Source: Dehalococcoidia bacterium (GTDB taxonomy: Bacteria; Chloroflexota; Dehalococcoidia; UBA6926). From it: a DNA stretch of 14,054 nt. A program made the position numbers and the translations under genes. Where the stretch lies: the NCBI GenBank assembly GCA_029941095.1, contig JAPYRO010000014.1, forward strand, positions 1-14,054. Direction: 5' to 3'. The notes below the pieces were generated by a model, which saw only the letters and a list, made by a program, of their open reading frames with translations, made no database searches and had not been told where the DNA came from. Shown piece after piece: positions 7,671 to 14,054 of this stretch (positions are counted from its first letter, which is position 1; every line of letters begins with the position of its first letter).

Positions 7671-8540
7671 TTAATTATTCAGGTTAAAATCAACCATTGT
7701 TAGCCATTCATAGAAGCTTAAGGTGTTAATTTTCCATTTGGCCTTCAAAGAATCAATATTTTCATCATAACCAAATTCTTGGTACCATCGGTTCATAGCT
7801 AATGCTCCGGGAGCAAAATCAGACCTAGGTTCAATTTTGGTCTGAGTATAGCTTATAGAAGAGTTAAGGGTCCGACTCAGGGTTTCTGCAATTTTTGTCA
7901 TTGTTAAAGTTTCCGAAGCAATATCAATTTCTTGATCAATAAATTCGCCAGGGCGCTCAAGTGCCTGTGAAGCATACAACCCGATATCATAACCAGAGAT
8001 CACCTGTAATTCTTTATCAGGCGTTAATAAACCAGTTAATTTTCCTTGTCTTAATGCTGTTTTATTCGATATGTAATTCTCCATAAAAGATACCGGGCGT
8101 AGAATTGTGTATGGTAACCCGCTTTCTCGCACGGCATCGATAATTAATCGCTTAGAATCCCAGTAATCAACACCTCTGTTTGGTTCTTTAGCCCCACAAG
8201 AAGCCGTATAAATCAGATGGTTTACTCGCTCTTCAACACAAATTTCAACTACTCTACGCCCTTGTTCAATTTCATTTCGAAGAGTGTTTTCGTTCTGAAC
8301 AGAAAAAACGCCGTGGCTGCCTCTAATTGCTGAACGCAAAGAGTCAGAATCGTCCATATCTCCTTTTATTACTTCAACACCTCTATTCGCTAATAATCGT
8401 GCGCGTGGCGAATCAGGATCTCTAGTTAAAGCAACGGCGTGCCATTTTTTTGAAGTAAGCAAATGAGATATTAGCCCTCCACCTTGGTTTCCAGTAGCGC
8501 CTATCACCAGTACTTTTTTTATCTCTGTAGGTCTAGTCAA
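7671..8540 (-). CDS. NmrA-family NAD(P)-binding protein, paralogue 2
   Basis: Second NmrA-type Rossmann protein, 289 residues, clearly homologous to paralogue 1. Both share GxTGxQG (here 14-20), VALTRD/RALTRD, DMDD, an identical YTILRPVSF (144-152), then N-x4-NK-x-A-x3-G and a C-terminal ExxGY/W(D/K)I region. Unlike paralogue 1 it has a Tyr126-x3-Lys130 arrangement (DYWDSK), which resembles the SDR catalytic pair, though NmrA proteins need not use it. The start is TTG at 8540 with AGAGG eight bases upstream; no ATG or GTG fits better. It begins 39 bases after the stop of the selenoprotein peroxiredoxin gene, so the two are probably co-transcribed, which suggests a linked redox role. Confidence 0.85.
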   Translation of the reverse strand: MTRPTEIKKVLVIGATGNQGGGLISHLLTSKKWHAVALTRDPDSPRARLLANRGVEVIKGDMDDSDSLRSAIRGSHGVFSVQNENTLRNEIEQGRRVVEICVEERVNHLIYTASCGAKEPNRGVDYWDSKRLIIDAVRESGLPYTILRPVSFMENYISNKTALRQGKLTGLLTPDKELQVISGYDIGLYASQALERPGEFIDQEIDIASETLTMTKIAETLSRTLNSSISYTQTKIEPRSDFAPGALAMNRWYQEFGYDENIDSLKAKWKINTLSFYEWLTMVDFNLNN

Positions 8541-8579
8541 ATTAATTGCCTCTTTTCAATATGAGCTGATTCAATCCTA

Positions 8580-9128
8580 CTAAAAACCTAGTCGGGAGAG
8601 CTGTGACAAAATCTCATCTACAGTTGGACGGTCACCTGCATGTTCTCCAATTTTTCTCCACAAAATAGAACCGTCTTTACCTACAATAAAAACAGCGGGA
8701 GTCGCTAGCCCATCGCCTAACAAATCAAAAACTTCATAGTTTTTAGAAACTGCCGCAGTGTAATCCGATAGGATTTGGAAATCAGGTTGAACAAGAGCGG
8801 TCATATTTTTAATATCATCACTACGGTCAAGGCTTATTGCAAGAATCTTTGAATTCTTTTCCTCAAATTCTTTATACCTACTTTGCAACTCTCCGAGTTG
8901 GCCACGACAGATACCTCAAAAATAGCCTCTGTAAAAAATTAATACCGCCGTTTCGCTCGATGCCAGGGTATTCTCTAAAGAAATTGCTTTCCCTTTTCCA
9001 TTATCTAATGAAAATCCAGGAGCAGAAGAATTAATAGTAGTATCATCTCCGATATTAGCTAATAGAACTGTTCCGCCGATCGTTAAAATAACTAAAAAGT
9101 AAATTATTAGATAAAATGGCCTAAACAA
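8580..9128 (-). CDS. Membrane-anchored peroxiredoxin-like selenoprotein (in-frame TGA = Sec71)
   Basis: One 182-residue reading frame interrupted by a single TGA at 8916-8918. The upstream half has an N-terminal hydrophobic anchor (about 5-25), then a redoxin start (SAPGFSLDNGKGKAISLEN) ending in AVLIFYRGYF. The downstream half continues in the same frame with GICRGQLGELQSRY. AhpC/TSA-type proteins have FYRG-x-W-C-P-x-C-R-x-Q-L-x-E-L here, so the TGA falls exactly on the peroxidatic cysteine and Cys74 on the resolving one: a U-x-x-C redox motif. The rest is intact: AISLDRSDDI (97-106), cis-Pro TPAVFIVGKDG (143-153) and GEHAGDRPTVDEIL (161-174). The start is TTG at 9128 with AAGGAG six bases upstream. 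A SECIS-like hairpin follows the TGA. Predicted role: a membrane-tethered thiol/selenol peroxidase or disulfide oxidoreductase, probably with its domain outside the membrane. The alternative is a Cys-to-stop point mutation in a dying gene or a sequencing error. Not part of the window: selA, selB, selC, selD. Confidence 0.8.
8874..8914 (-). promoter_or_regulatory. Candidate bacterial SECIS element
   Basis: Minus-strand stem-loop directly 3' of the in-frame TGA (8916-8918). Upper stem: CAACTC (8900-8895) pairs perfectly with GAGTTG (8891-8886) around a GGA loop (8894-8892) that starts 21 bases after the TGA. Lower stem: GTATCT (8914-8909) pairs with AGGTAT (8879-8874) with two G-U pairs, separated from the upper stem by an internal loop of 8 and 6 bases. 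Bacterial SECIS elements lie within the coding region just after UGA, with a small apical loop bearing an early G, roughly 16-37 bases downstream; all of this fits. It would recruit SelB with tRNA-Sec. Confidence 0.7.
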
Positions 9129-9194
9129 GAAAAACTCCTTCTTGAATACAATATTAAGTATCCCGCTTAGATGAAAATTAAAGTACCATTGGGT

Positions 9195-9223
9195 ATCATA
9201 TAACAGTCGAAAATATATCTAAA
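9195..9223 (-). promoter_or_regulatory. Candidate promoter for the selenoprotein operon
   Basis: Minus-strand TTTAGA (9218-9223), a 17-base spacer and TATGAT (9195-9200), about 65 bases upstream of the TTG start at 9128. The box matches are moderate (4/6 and 5/6). It lies in the 157-base divergent gap 9129-9285 shared with coaX; I see no clear regulator operator there. Confidence 0.3.
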
Positions 9224-9245
9224 GCTAACAATCAAAACCAAAAGT

Positions 9246-9274
9246 TTTAGGTTTATGATAAAGAGGGTTATAAT
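9246..9274 (+). promoter_or_regulatory. Candidate coaX promoter, near-leaderless transcript
   Basis: A perfect TATAAT at 9269-9274 ends 11 bases before the coaX ATG at 9286, with a weak TTTAGG (9246-9251) 17 bases further upstream. The expected transcription start at about 9281 would leave only a few leader bases. The only purine-rich stretch, AGAGGG, is 18 bases from the ATG, upstream of the -10, so it could not act as a ribosome site. Confidence 0.45.
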
Positions 9275-9285
9275 ATCGAGTCATT

Positions 9286-10050
9286 ATGCTTCTCGCCGTC
9301 GACATAGGAAATACGAGCATCAAAATTGGACTTTACAATGGTTCAAATTCTAGTTCAACTTGGCGCACGGAAAGCAATTTATCCGATAATGCAGATTTAG
9401 ATTTCCTATCGATTCAATCCTGGCTTTCAAACAATAACGTGAAACTAGACGATATTGAAAATATCGCGTTAGCAAGCGTCGTTCCACATCTGACTGGTAC
9501 AGTTTCTAAATCACTAAAAGATTATTTCAATGCAGATTTATTGATTATCGATTCTAAATCAACCCTAGGTATAAATATAAAAGTAGATAACCCTGCCGAA
9601 GTAGGAATAGATAGAATAATTAATGCCATATCGGCTACGCAAATCCTATCGACCCCCCTAATCGTCATTGATTTTGGGACTGCAACAACGTTTGATGTGG
9701 TAGATAAGAAGGGGGATTATATAGGTGGTACAATAGCACCTGGAATAGACCTTTCTTCGAGGGTTTTGACGTCAAATGCCGCAAAATTGCCGCAAATTTC
9801 GCTCGAGTTTCCCTCAAAATGGATAGGAAAGAACACCATTGAATCTATGCAATCAGGGTTGATGAATGGATATTTGGGGCTGGTTGAAGGTATGGTTAAT
9901 GGCATAAACGAAGAATTGGGCCAAAGCGCAAACGTTGTAGCAACAGGAGGTCTAGCAACTTCGATAGCTCAAAAATCAAATTCTATAGAAATAGTGGTAC
10001 CACATTTAACGTTAGATGGAATAAAAAGAATTTGGGAATTAAACAGTTGA
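9286..10050 (+). CDS. coaX: Type III pantothenate kinase CoaX
   Basis: Catalyses ATP-dependent phosphorylation of pantothenate, the first committed step of CoA synthesis; type III enzymes use a monovalent cation and are not feedback-inhibited by CoA. At 254 residues it is normal length. ASKHA-fold signatures are present: phosphate-1 motif DIGNT (6-10), GIDR with catalytic Asp109 (107-110), phosphate-2 motif DFGTATTFDVV (129-139), GGTIAPGI (147-154) and the adenosine motif ATGG (219-222). The ATG start fits the family N-terminus exactly and the gene ends in TGA. It is followed 57 bases later by coaBC, which acts two steps further down the same pathway, so a CoA operon is likely. Confidence 0.97.
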   Translation: MLLAVDIGNTSIKIGLYNGSNSSSTWRTESNLSDNADLDFLSIQSWLSNNNVKLDDIENIALASVVPHLTGTVSKSLKDYFNADLLIIDSKSTLGINIKVDNPAEVGIDRIINAISATQILSTPLIVIDFGTATTFDVVDKKGDYIGGTIAPGIDLSSRVLTSNAAKLPQISLEFPSKWIGKNTIESMQSGLMNGYLGLVEGMVNGINEELGQSANVVATGGLATSIAQKSNSIEIVVPHLTLDGIKRIWELNS

Positions 10051-10107
10051 TCAAATTTAATGAGATAATATAGGTAATCAATCTGAATAACATCAGATGG
10101 AGCAATA

Positions 10108-11316
10108 ATGGCGGAAATAGATATACTAGAGAATAAGCGAATAGTTCTAGGGGTAACCGGAAGTATCGCATGCTATAAAGCAATAGACCTTGCATCGAAA
10201 CTAACTCAAGCAGGGGCTAATGTAGATGTAATATTAACTAGGTCAGCTCAGGAATTCATATCCGCGATCACCTTTCGATCACTAACACACAGAAAGGTAA
10301 TTACAGATTTATTCGATGCAGAATCTGAGGATCCTATAGAGCATATAGCTCTGGCAAAGAACGCAGATATGATAGTTGTTGCACCTGCTACTGCTAACAT
10401 ACTAGCTAAGATGAAATATGGATTCGCAGATGACGCACTAACGGCAACAATACTTGCCACTACCTCACCCATCGTAGTAGCTCCTGCTATGGAATCAAAT
10501 ATGTGGGCGAACAATGCAACTCAGGAAAATATTACAACCCTGATTAAGCGGGGAGTAAAATTTATAGGCCCAGTTGAAGGGCATCTCGCTTCGGGAGGCT
10601 CAGGATACGGCCGCTTTGAATCAGTAGATAGCATTATTTCGGGAATACAAAATATTCTTGAGCAAACTACAGATCTGAAAGAAAAACATATAGTCATTTC
10701 CGCCGGAGGGACTCAAGAACCTATAGACGCCGTCAGAGTGATTACTAATCGTTCTTCAGGGAAACAGGGGTATGCACTTGCATCTGCTGCAGTATCACGA
10801 GGAGCCAGAGTAACCCTTGTGACTGCGCCTACAGCTCTACCTGATCCACCAGGAGCAACAATAGTAAAAATTAATACCGCTAGAGAAATGCTCAAAGGCG
10901 TAACCGACGCAGTCAAAGACAATGGAGATGCACTCATAATGGCTGCAGCCGTGGCAGATTGGGAAAGCGATAACCAATCAAAAAATAAGATTAAAAAAAC
11001 CGCCGGCGAAAATACGATGTCTATATCTTTAAAACAAACTCCTGACATATTAAAAGCAATGTCGGATGAAAAGATAATAAAAATTGGCTTTGCAGCAGAG
11101 ACTGAAAATCTTATCGAGAACGCAACAGAGAAGCTAAAAGAGAAAAAATTAGACATGATAGTAGCAAACGACGTGTCTTCAAAGGATTCGGGATTTAACG
11201 TGGATAATAACCGAGTGGTTATTTTGGATAAAAAAGGTTCAAAAACTGAACTGCCATTAATAAGTAAATTACAAGTAGCAGATCATATTATGGATCGCCT
11301 TTCAGAACTGCTATAG
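10108..11316 (+). CDS. coaBC: Phosphopantothenoylcysteine synthetase/decarboxylase CoaBC
   Basis: Bifunctional enzyme: CoaB ligates 4'-phosphopantothenate to cysteine using CTP, and the FMN-dependent CoaC domain decarboxylates the product to phosphopantetheine. Length of 402 residues, typical. CoaC domain 1-185: TGSIACYKA (17-25), catalytic His79 (EHIAL), VVAPATANILAK. CoaB domain 190-402: SAGGTQEPIDAVRVITNRSSG (198-218), AAAVADW (279-285), KIKK, GFAAETENL (327-335), IVANDVS. Using a constant +4 offset from the E. coli enzyme (H75, N125, C158), His79 is kept, but the Asn is Glu129 (PAMESNMW) and the Cys is Ser162 (GHLASGGSGYGRF). The ribosome site GGAG sits six bases before the ATG. It is the partner of coaX upstream. 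Confidence 0.96.
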   Translation: MAEIDILENKRIVLGVTGSIACYKAIDLASKLTQAGANVDVILTRSAQEFISAITFRSLTHRKVITDLFDAESEDPIEHIALAKNADMIVVAPATANILAKMKYGFADDALTATILATTSPIVVAPAMESNMWANNATQENITTLIKRGVKFIGPVEGHLASGGSGYGRFESVDSIISGIQNILEQTTDLKEKHIVISAGGTQEPIDAVRVITNRSSGKQGYALASAAVSRGARVTLVTAPTALPDPPGATIVKINTAREMLKGVTDAVKDNGDALIMAAAVADWESDNQSKNKIKKTAGENTMSISLKQTPDILKAMSDEKIIKIGFAAETENLIENATEKLKEKKLDMIVANDVSSKDSGFNVDNNRVVILDKKGSKTELPLISKLQVADHIMDRLSELL

Positions 11317-11351
11317 AAAAATATCATATACTAATTCACTTGGAGCTTTAG

Positions 11352-11987
11352 GTGGAAAGAGATGACAACGAGCTGCCCGTTTCTATCGTCCTCTTAGCGG
11401 CAGGATCCTCGGATAGAATGGGGACGCCTAAGCAAACATTAATTTGGTACGGAGCCCCATTGTTAGTACGCCAAGTGCAAGCAGCATTAGATTGTAAAGC
11501 GAGCGAAGTGGTTGTAATTTTAGGGGAAAATTTTGAGGAGTATCGATCTCTATTAAAAACACAGTTGGGATCATCATTTAATAATATAAGTATTATCGAA
11601 AATATAGATTGGGGTTTAGGCAAAACTAGCTCGGTTAAATTAGGAATTAAAAGTGTTTCTGCTCGTTCGAAAAACATAATATTATGGGCAGCCGACTCCC
11701 CAAGAACATCTCAGTTGATGAATGATCTCATGGAATACCATATATCTAATGATAATCTAATAACTTACCCTTGGTACGATAGTATAGAGGGACACCCAGG
11801 AATTTTTTCTCTTAGCTTGAAAGAGGAACTTTTTTCAATAACGGAGGAAAAACAGGGGCTCCGAGAAATAGTCAATAAAAATCCTGGTCGGGTTAGTAAA
11901 TTTATTAGTGACGATGCGCTTTCAATTGTGAACATGAACACTTTAGAAGATTATAATCAAGCATTATCGTTAACCAAACAAATTTAA
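11352..11987 (+). CDS. MobA/MocA-like nucleotidyltransferase
   Basis: Cytoplasmic NTP-transferase-3-type GT-A fold protein of 211 residues, related to MocA (molybdopterin cytidylyltransferase) and MobA. The N-terminal nucleotide-binding loop LLAAGSSDRMGTPKQ is at 14-28. WGLGKTSSVKLGI (87-99) corresponds to the family's G-M-x-x-S-L-x-x-G block. The metal-binding Asp115 lies in WAADSPR, where relatives usually have D-Q/M-P. GHPGIF (147-152) and the C-terminal NMNTLEDY (194-201) also match MocA proteins. The start is GTG with GGAG six bases upstream. It follows coaBC by 35 bases, so it may be in the CoA operon, although no molybdenum cofactor gene is visible nearby. Cytidylyl transfer to a pterin is the family-based guess; other small-molecule substrates are possible. 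Confidence 0.85.
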   Translation: MERDDNELPVSIVLLAAGSSDRMGTPKQTLIWYGAPLLVRQVQAALDCKASEVVVILGENFEEYRSLLKTQLGSSFNNISIIENIDWGLGKTSSVKLGIKSVSARSKNIILWAADSPRTSQLMNDLMEYHISNDNLITYPWYDSIEGHPGIFSLSLKEELFSITEEKQGLREIVNKNPGRVSKFISDDALSIVNMNTLEDYNQALSLTKQI

Positions 11988-12013
11988 AATGGTTTGGACG
12001 AACCTGAACTTCC

Positions 12014-12043
12014 TTGACCCTGGTAGTCGGAGATATATACAAT
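12014..12043 (+). promoter_or_regulatory. Candidate valS promoter
   Basis: TTGACC (12014-12019, 5/6 to consensus), an 18-base spacer and TACAAT (12038-12043, 5/6), giving a leader of roughly 28 bases before the valS ATG. It is the best-matching sigma-70-type promoter in the window. It lies in the 90-base gap after the nucleotidyltransferase gene, so valS probably has its own transcript. I see no T-box or attenuator. Confidence 0.5.
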
Positions 12044-12077
12044 CTAAATCGCGTTTAGCAATTGAAAGTATATAATA

Positions 12078-14054
12078 ATGACATCGAAACAGAATAGATC
12101 ATTTTCAAATTCTATGGACAGTGCTTATAATCCCCATGAATTCGAGATAAAACGATATGAATGGTGGGAATCTAAGGGTTACTTCAAACCTAAAAAAAAC
12201 AATACTGGGGACAATCCTCCTTTTACGATAATAATGCCTCCCCCAAACGTAACTGGTCAGCTACATTTAGGTCATGCTTTAACTGCAACTATAGAAGACA
12301 CTTTAGTGCGTTGGCATCGTATGCAAGGAGACGATACTCTATGGCTACCCGGTACAGACCACGCTGGAATAGCTACTCAATATATAGTCGAGCAAGCCAT
12401 CCGATCTGAGGGACTTGACCGTCGAACAATGGGACGCGAAAAATTCCTGGAAAGAGTCTGGATCTGGGTGAAGCAATACGGAGGGGAAATCCAGAAGCAG
12501 CATAGACGATTAGGAGTATCTGCTGACTGGACCCGTGAAAAATTCACGCTAGATGAGGGGCCTTCCAACGCAGTTCGAACAACTTTTCATAATTTGTTCC
12601 AGCAAAATCGTATATACCGTGGAGAAAGAATAATTAATTGGTGTCCTCAAGACTTAACGGCGCTTTCGGATCTTGAAATCGAATACGAAGATATAGAAGG
12701 CCATTTATGGCATATAGAATACCCTACTTCAGATGGTTCTGGTTCAGTAATCGTAGCTACAACAAGGCCAGAAACATTACTAGGAGATACTGCGGTCGCA
12801 GTAAATCCTAATGATCCAAGATATTCAAATTTTATCGGGAAGCAAGTTAAACTTCCTTTAACCAATCGTCTGATACCAATAATTGCAGATGAATATGTAG
12901 ACATCGAGTTCGGAACTGGAGCTCTCAAAATAACCCCTGCCCATGATACTAATGACTTTGAGATTGGCAAACGCAATAACCTTGAATCAATTAACGTCAT
13001 GAATCCGGATGGAACTATGGGTGACGTGTCAGGTAAATACGCCAATATAGATCGCTTTGAAGCGAGACAAATGATCGTATCTGACCTAGAAGAAATAGGT
13101 TTACTAAAAAAGATAGAACCATATGATACTCGAATTGGACACTGTTACAGATGCAAAGAAATTGTAGAACCTCGACCTAGTTTGCAGTGGTTTATTGACA
13201 TAAAACCTCTTGCTGGCCCAGCTATAAAAGCAGTAGTTGACAAAGAAATTTCAATAATCCCAGAGCGTTTCACCCAAATCTATATGAATTGGATGGAAAA
13301 CATACGAGACTGGTGTATCTCGAGACAATTATGGTGGGGACACAGGATACCGGTTTGGTATTGTACAGATTGCGAGGGCGATAAATTAAAAGTGATCATG
13401 AATGACTCTTCATCAACCGTCGATGCAAAAGAATTTATAGAGCATAACTACAACGACCTGATTCATTCAGGAATTCCCTTTCAACAGATTTTAGATGACT
13501 CGGAGCGCATCGAATCTTCAGAATCAGCCACACCTATAGTATCTATAAATGATCCAGATCAGTGCCCCAATTGTGGGAGCAAGAACCTAGTTCAAGACCC
13601 TGATGTTTTGGATACATGGTTTTCGTCCGGTTTATGGACTCACTCAACTTTAGGATGGCCAGAAAAAACAGAGGATTATGCTCGATTTTACCCAACATCG
13701 GTCATGGAAACCGGCTACGATATTTTATTTTTCTGGGTAGCTAGAATGATAATGTTGGGCATCGCAAACACAGGTACTCCACCTTTTAAAACCGTTTATC
13801 TTCATGGTTTAGTTCGCGATCCAAATCGCCAGAAAATGTCCAAAACAAAGGGTAACGTTATAGATCCTCTAGAAACAATCAAAAAATATGGTACTGACGC
13901 TTTAAGAATGGCTTTAACAATTAGTACCACCCCAGGAAATGATCTAGCACTCCCTGACTCACGCCTAGAAGCTGGCAGAAACTTTGCTAACAAATTATGG
14001 AATGGCGCTAGGTTTGTTCTCAATACTATAGAAAGTTCTCAAATTGAAGTTAAG
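12078..14054 (+). CDS. valS: Valyl-tRNA synthetase (5' part, runs off the window)
   Basis: Class I aminoacyl-tRNA synthetase that charges tRNA-Val. Only the first 659 codons are present; the frame is open to the last base, so the C-terminal anticodon-binding and coiled-coil arm are missing because the window ends. Visible: MPPPNVTGQLHLGHA with the HIGH-type motif HLGH (63-66), GTDHAGIATQ, the CP1 editing domain with TTRPETLLGDTAVAVNP (about 226-242) and TPAHDTNDFEIGKRN, and three zinc-type C-x2-C pairs (356/359, 429/432, 496/499). ISRQLWWGHRIPVWY, DTWFSSGLW and KMSKT (586-590) complete the catalytic core. The ATG at 12078 has no clear ribosome site. Met13 is an alternative start that better fits the conserved N-terminus (AYNPHEFE). 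Confidence 0.97.
   Translation, partial: MTSKQNRSFSNSMDSAYNPHEFEIKRYEWWESKGYFKPKKNNTGDNPPFTIIMPPPNVTGQLHLGHALTATIEDTLVRWHRMQGDDTLWLPGTDHAGIATQYIVEQAIRSEGLDRRTMGREKFLERVWIWVKQYGGEIQKQHRRLGVSADWTREKFTLDEGPSNAVRTTFHNLFQQNRIYRGERIINWCPQDLTALSDLEIEYEDIEGHLWHIEYPTSDGSGSVIVATTRPETLLGDTAVAVNPNDPRYSNFIGKQVKLPLTNRLIPIIADEYVDIEFGTGALKITPAHDTNDFEIGKRNNLESINVMNPDGTMGDVSGKYANIDRFEARQMIVSDLEEIGLLKKIEPYDTRIGHCYRCKEIVEPRPSLQWFIDIKPLAGPAIKAVVDKEISIIPERFTQIYMNWMENIRDWCISRQLWWGHRIPVWYCTDCEGDKLKVIMNDSSSTVDAKEFIEHNYNDLIHSGIPFQQILDDSERIESSESATPIVSINDPDQCPNCGSKNLVQDPDVLDTWFSSGLWTHSTLGWPEKTEDYARFYPTSVMETGYDILFFWVARMIMLGIANTGTPPFKTVYLHGLVRDPNRQKMSKTKGNVIDPLETIKKYGTDALRMALTISTTPGNDLALPDSRLEAGRNFANKLWNGARFVLNTIESSQIEVK

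Noticed and set aside
8580..8888. Reading the downstream half of the redoxin as a separate gene starting at a TTG.
   Set aside because: It would lack the first strand and active-site residues, has no ribosome site, and the same frame continues upstream through the TGA into matching redoxin sequence.
8916..8918. UGA reassigned to tryptophan genome-wide, or a frameshift, as the explanation for the split redoxin.
   Set aside because: UGA ends the fused nnr gene, coaX and the 72-residue ORF, Trp is encoded by TGG throughout, and both halves are in the same frame. The family position is Cys, not Trp.
10713..11156. A 147-residue ORF antisense to coaBC.
   Set aside because: It is a Ser/Ala-rich shadow frame of a fully supported essential gene, with no ribosome site or family match.
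12071..12080. TATAATA directly before the valS ATG as a -10 box for a leaderless transcript.
   Set aside because: It abuts the ATG, so transcription would begin inside the gene; the TTGACC/TACAAT pair upstream is better placed.

Overview
The window reads as ordinary bacterial chromosome with low to moderate GC. It holds thirteen genes plus the first 659 codons of valS, packed with short gaps, and has no RNA genes, CRISPR arrays or insertion sequences that I can see. The gene content (type III pantothenate kinase, fused coaBC, fused NAD(P)H-hydrate epimerase/dehydratase, DUF606 transporter, cupredoxin lipoprotein, tandem NmrA reductases) and the frequent TTG starts suit a small-genome free-living aerobe, possibly a marine Chloroflexota (SAR202-like). 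That taxonomic guess is inference only. UGA is a normal stop here: it ends the fused nnr gene, coaX and a 72-residue ORF.

Left block, minus strand (62-3912): folD, a 72-residue unknown, a TTG-started cupredoxin lipoprotein, queA and an M20 metallopeptidase all run leftward. queA appears to have its own promoter placed so that its mRNA would be leaderless. A divergent intergenic region (3913-4025) separates this block from acpS and the fused nnrE-nnrD gene (4026-6068, plus strand), which converge on the next block with only 13 bases between stop codons.

Middle block, minus strand (6082-9128): a thiol/selenol peroxiredoxin-like gene, then two tandem NmrA-type NAD(P)-binding proteins, then a DUF606 membrane protein. 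The peroxiredoxin-like gene is the main discovery. It looks like two short ORFs, but they are one reading frame split by a single in-frame TGA that sits exactly where the family has its peroxidatic cysteine (FYRG-x-x-U-x-x-C-R-x-Q-L). A two-tier hairpin with a GGA loop lies 21 bases after the TGA, as expected of a bacterial SECIS. The best reading is a membrane-anchored selenoprotein that the usual gene callers would split or miss.

Right block, plus strand (9286-14054): coaX and coaBC encode the first step and the middle steps of CoA synthesis. They are followed by a MobA/MocA-like nucleotidyltransferase and valS, which has its own promoter and runs off the window. CoaBC lacks two of the three classic decarboxylase-domain residues (Asn to Glu, Cys to Ser). 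No gap longer than 300 bases exists; the largest (7506-7670 and 9129-9285) hold candidate promoters and inverted repeats.
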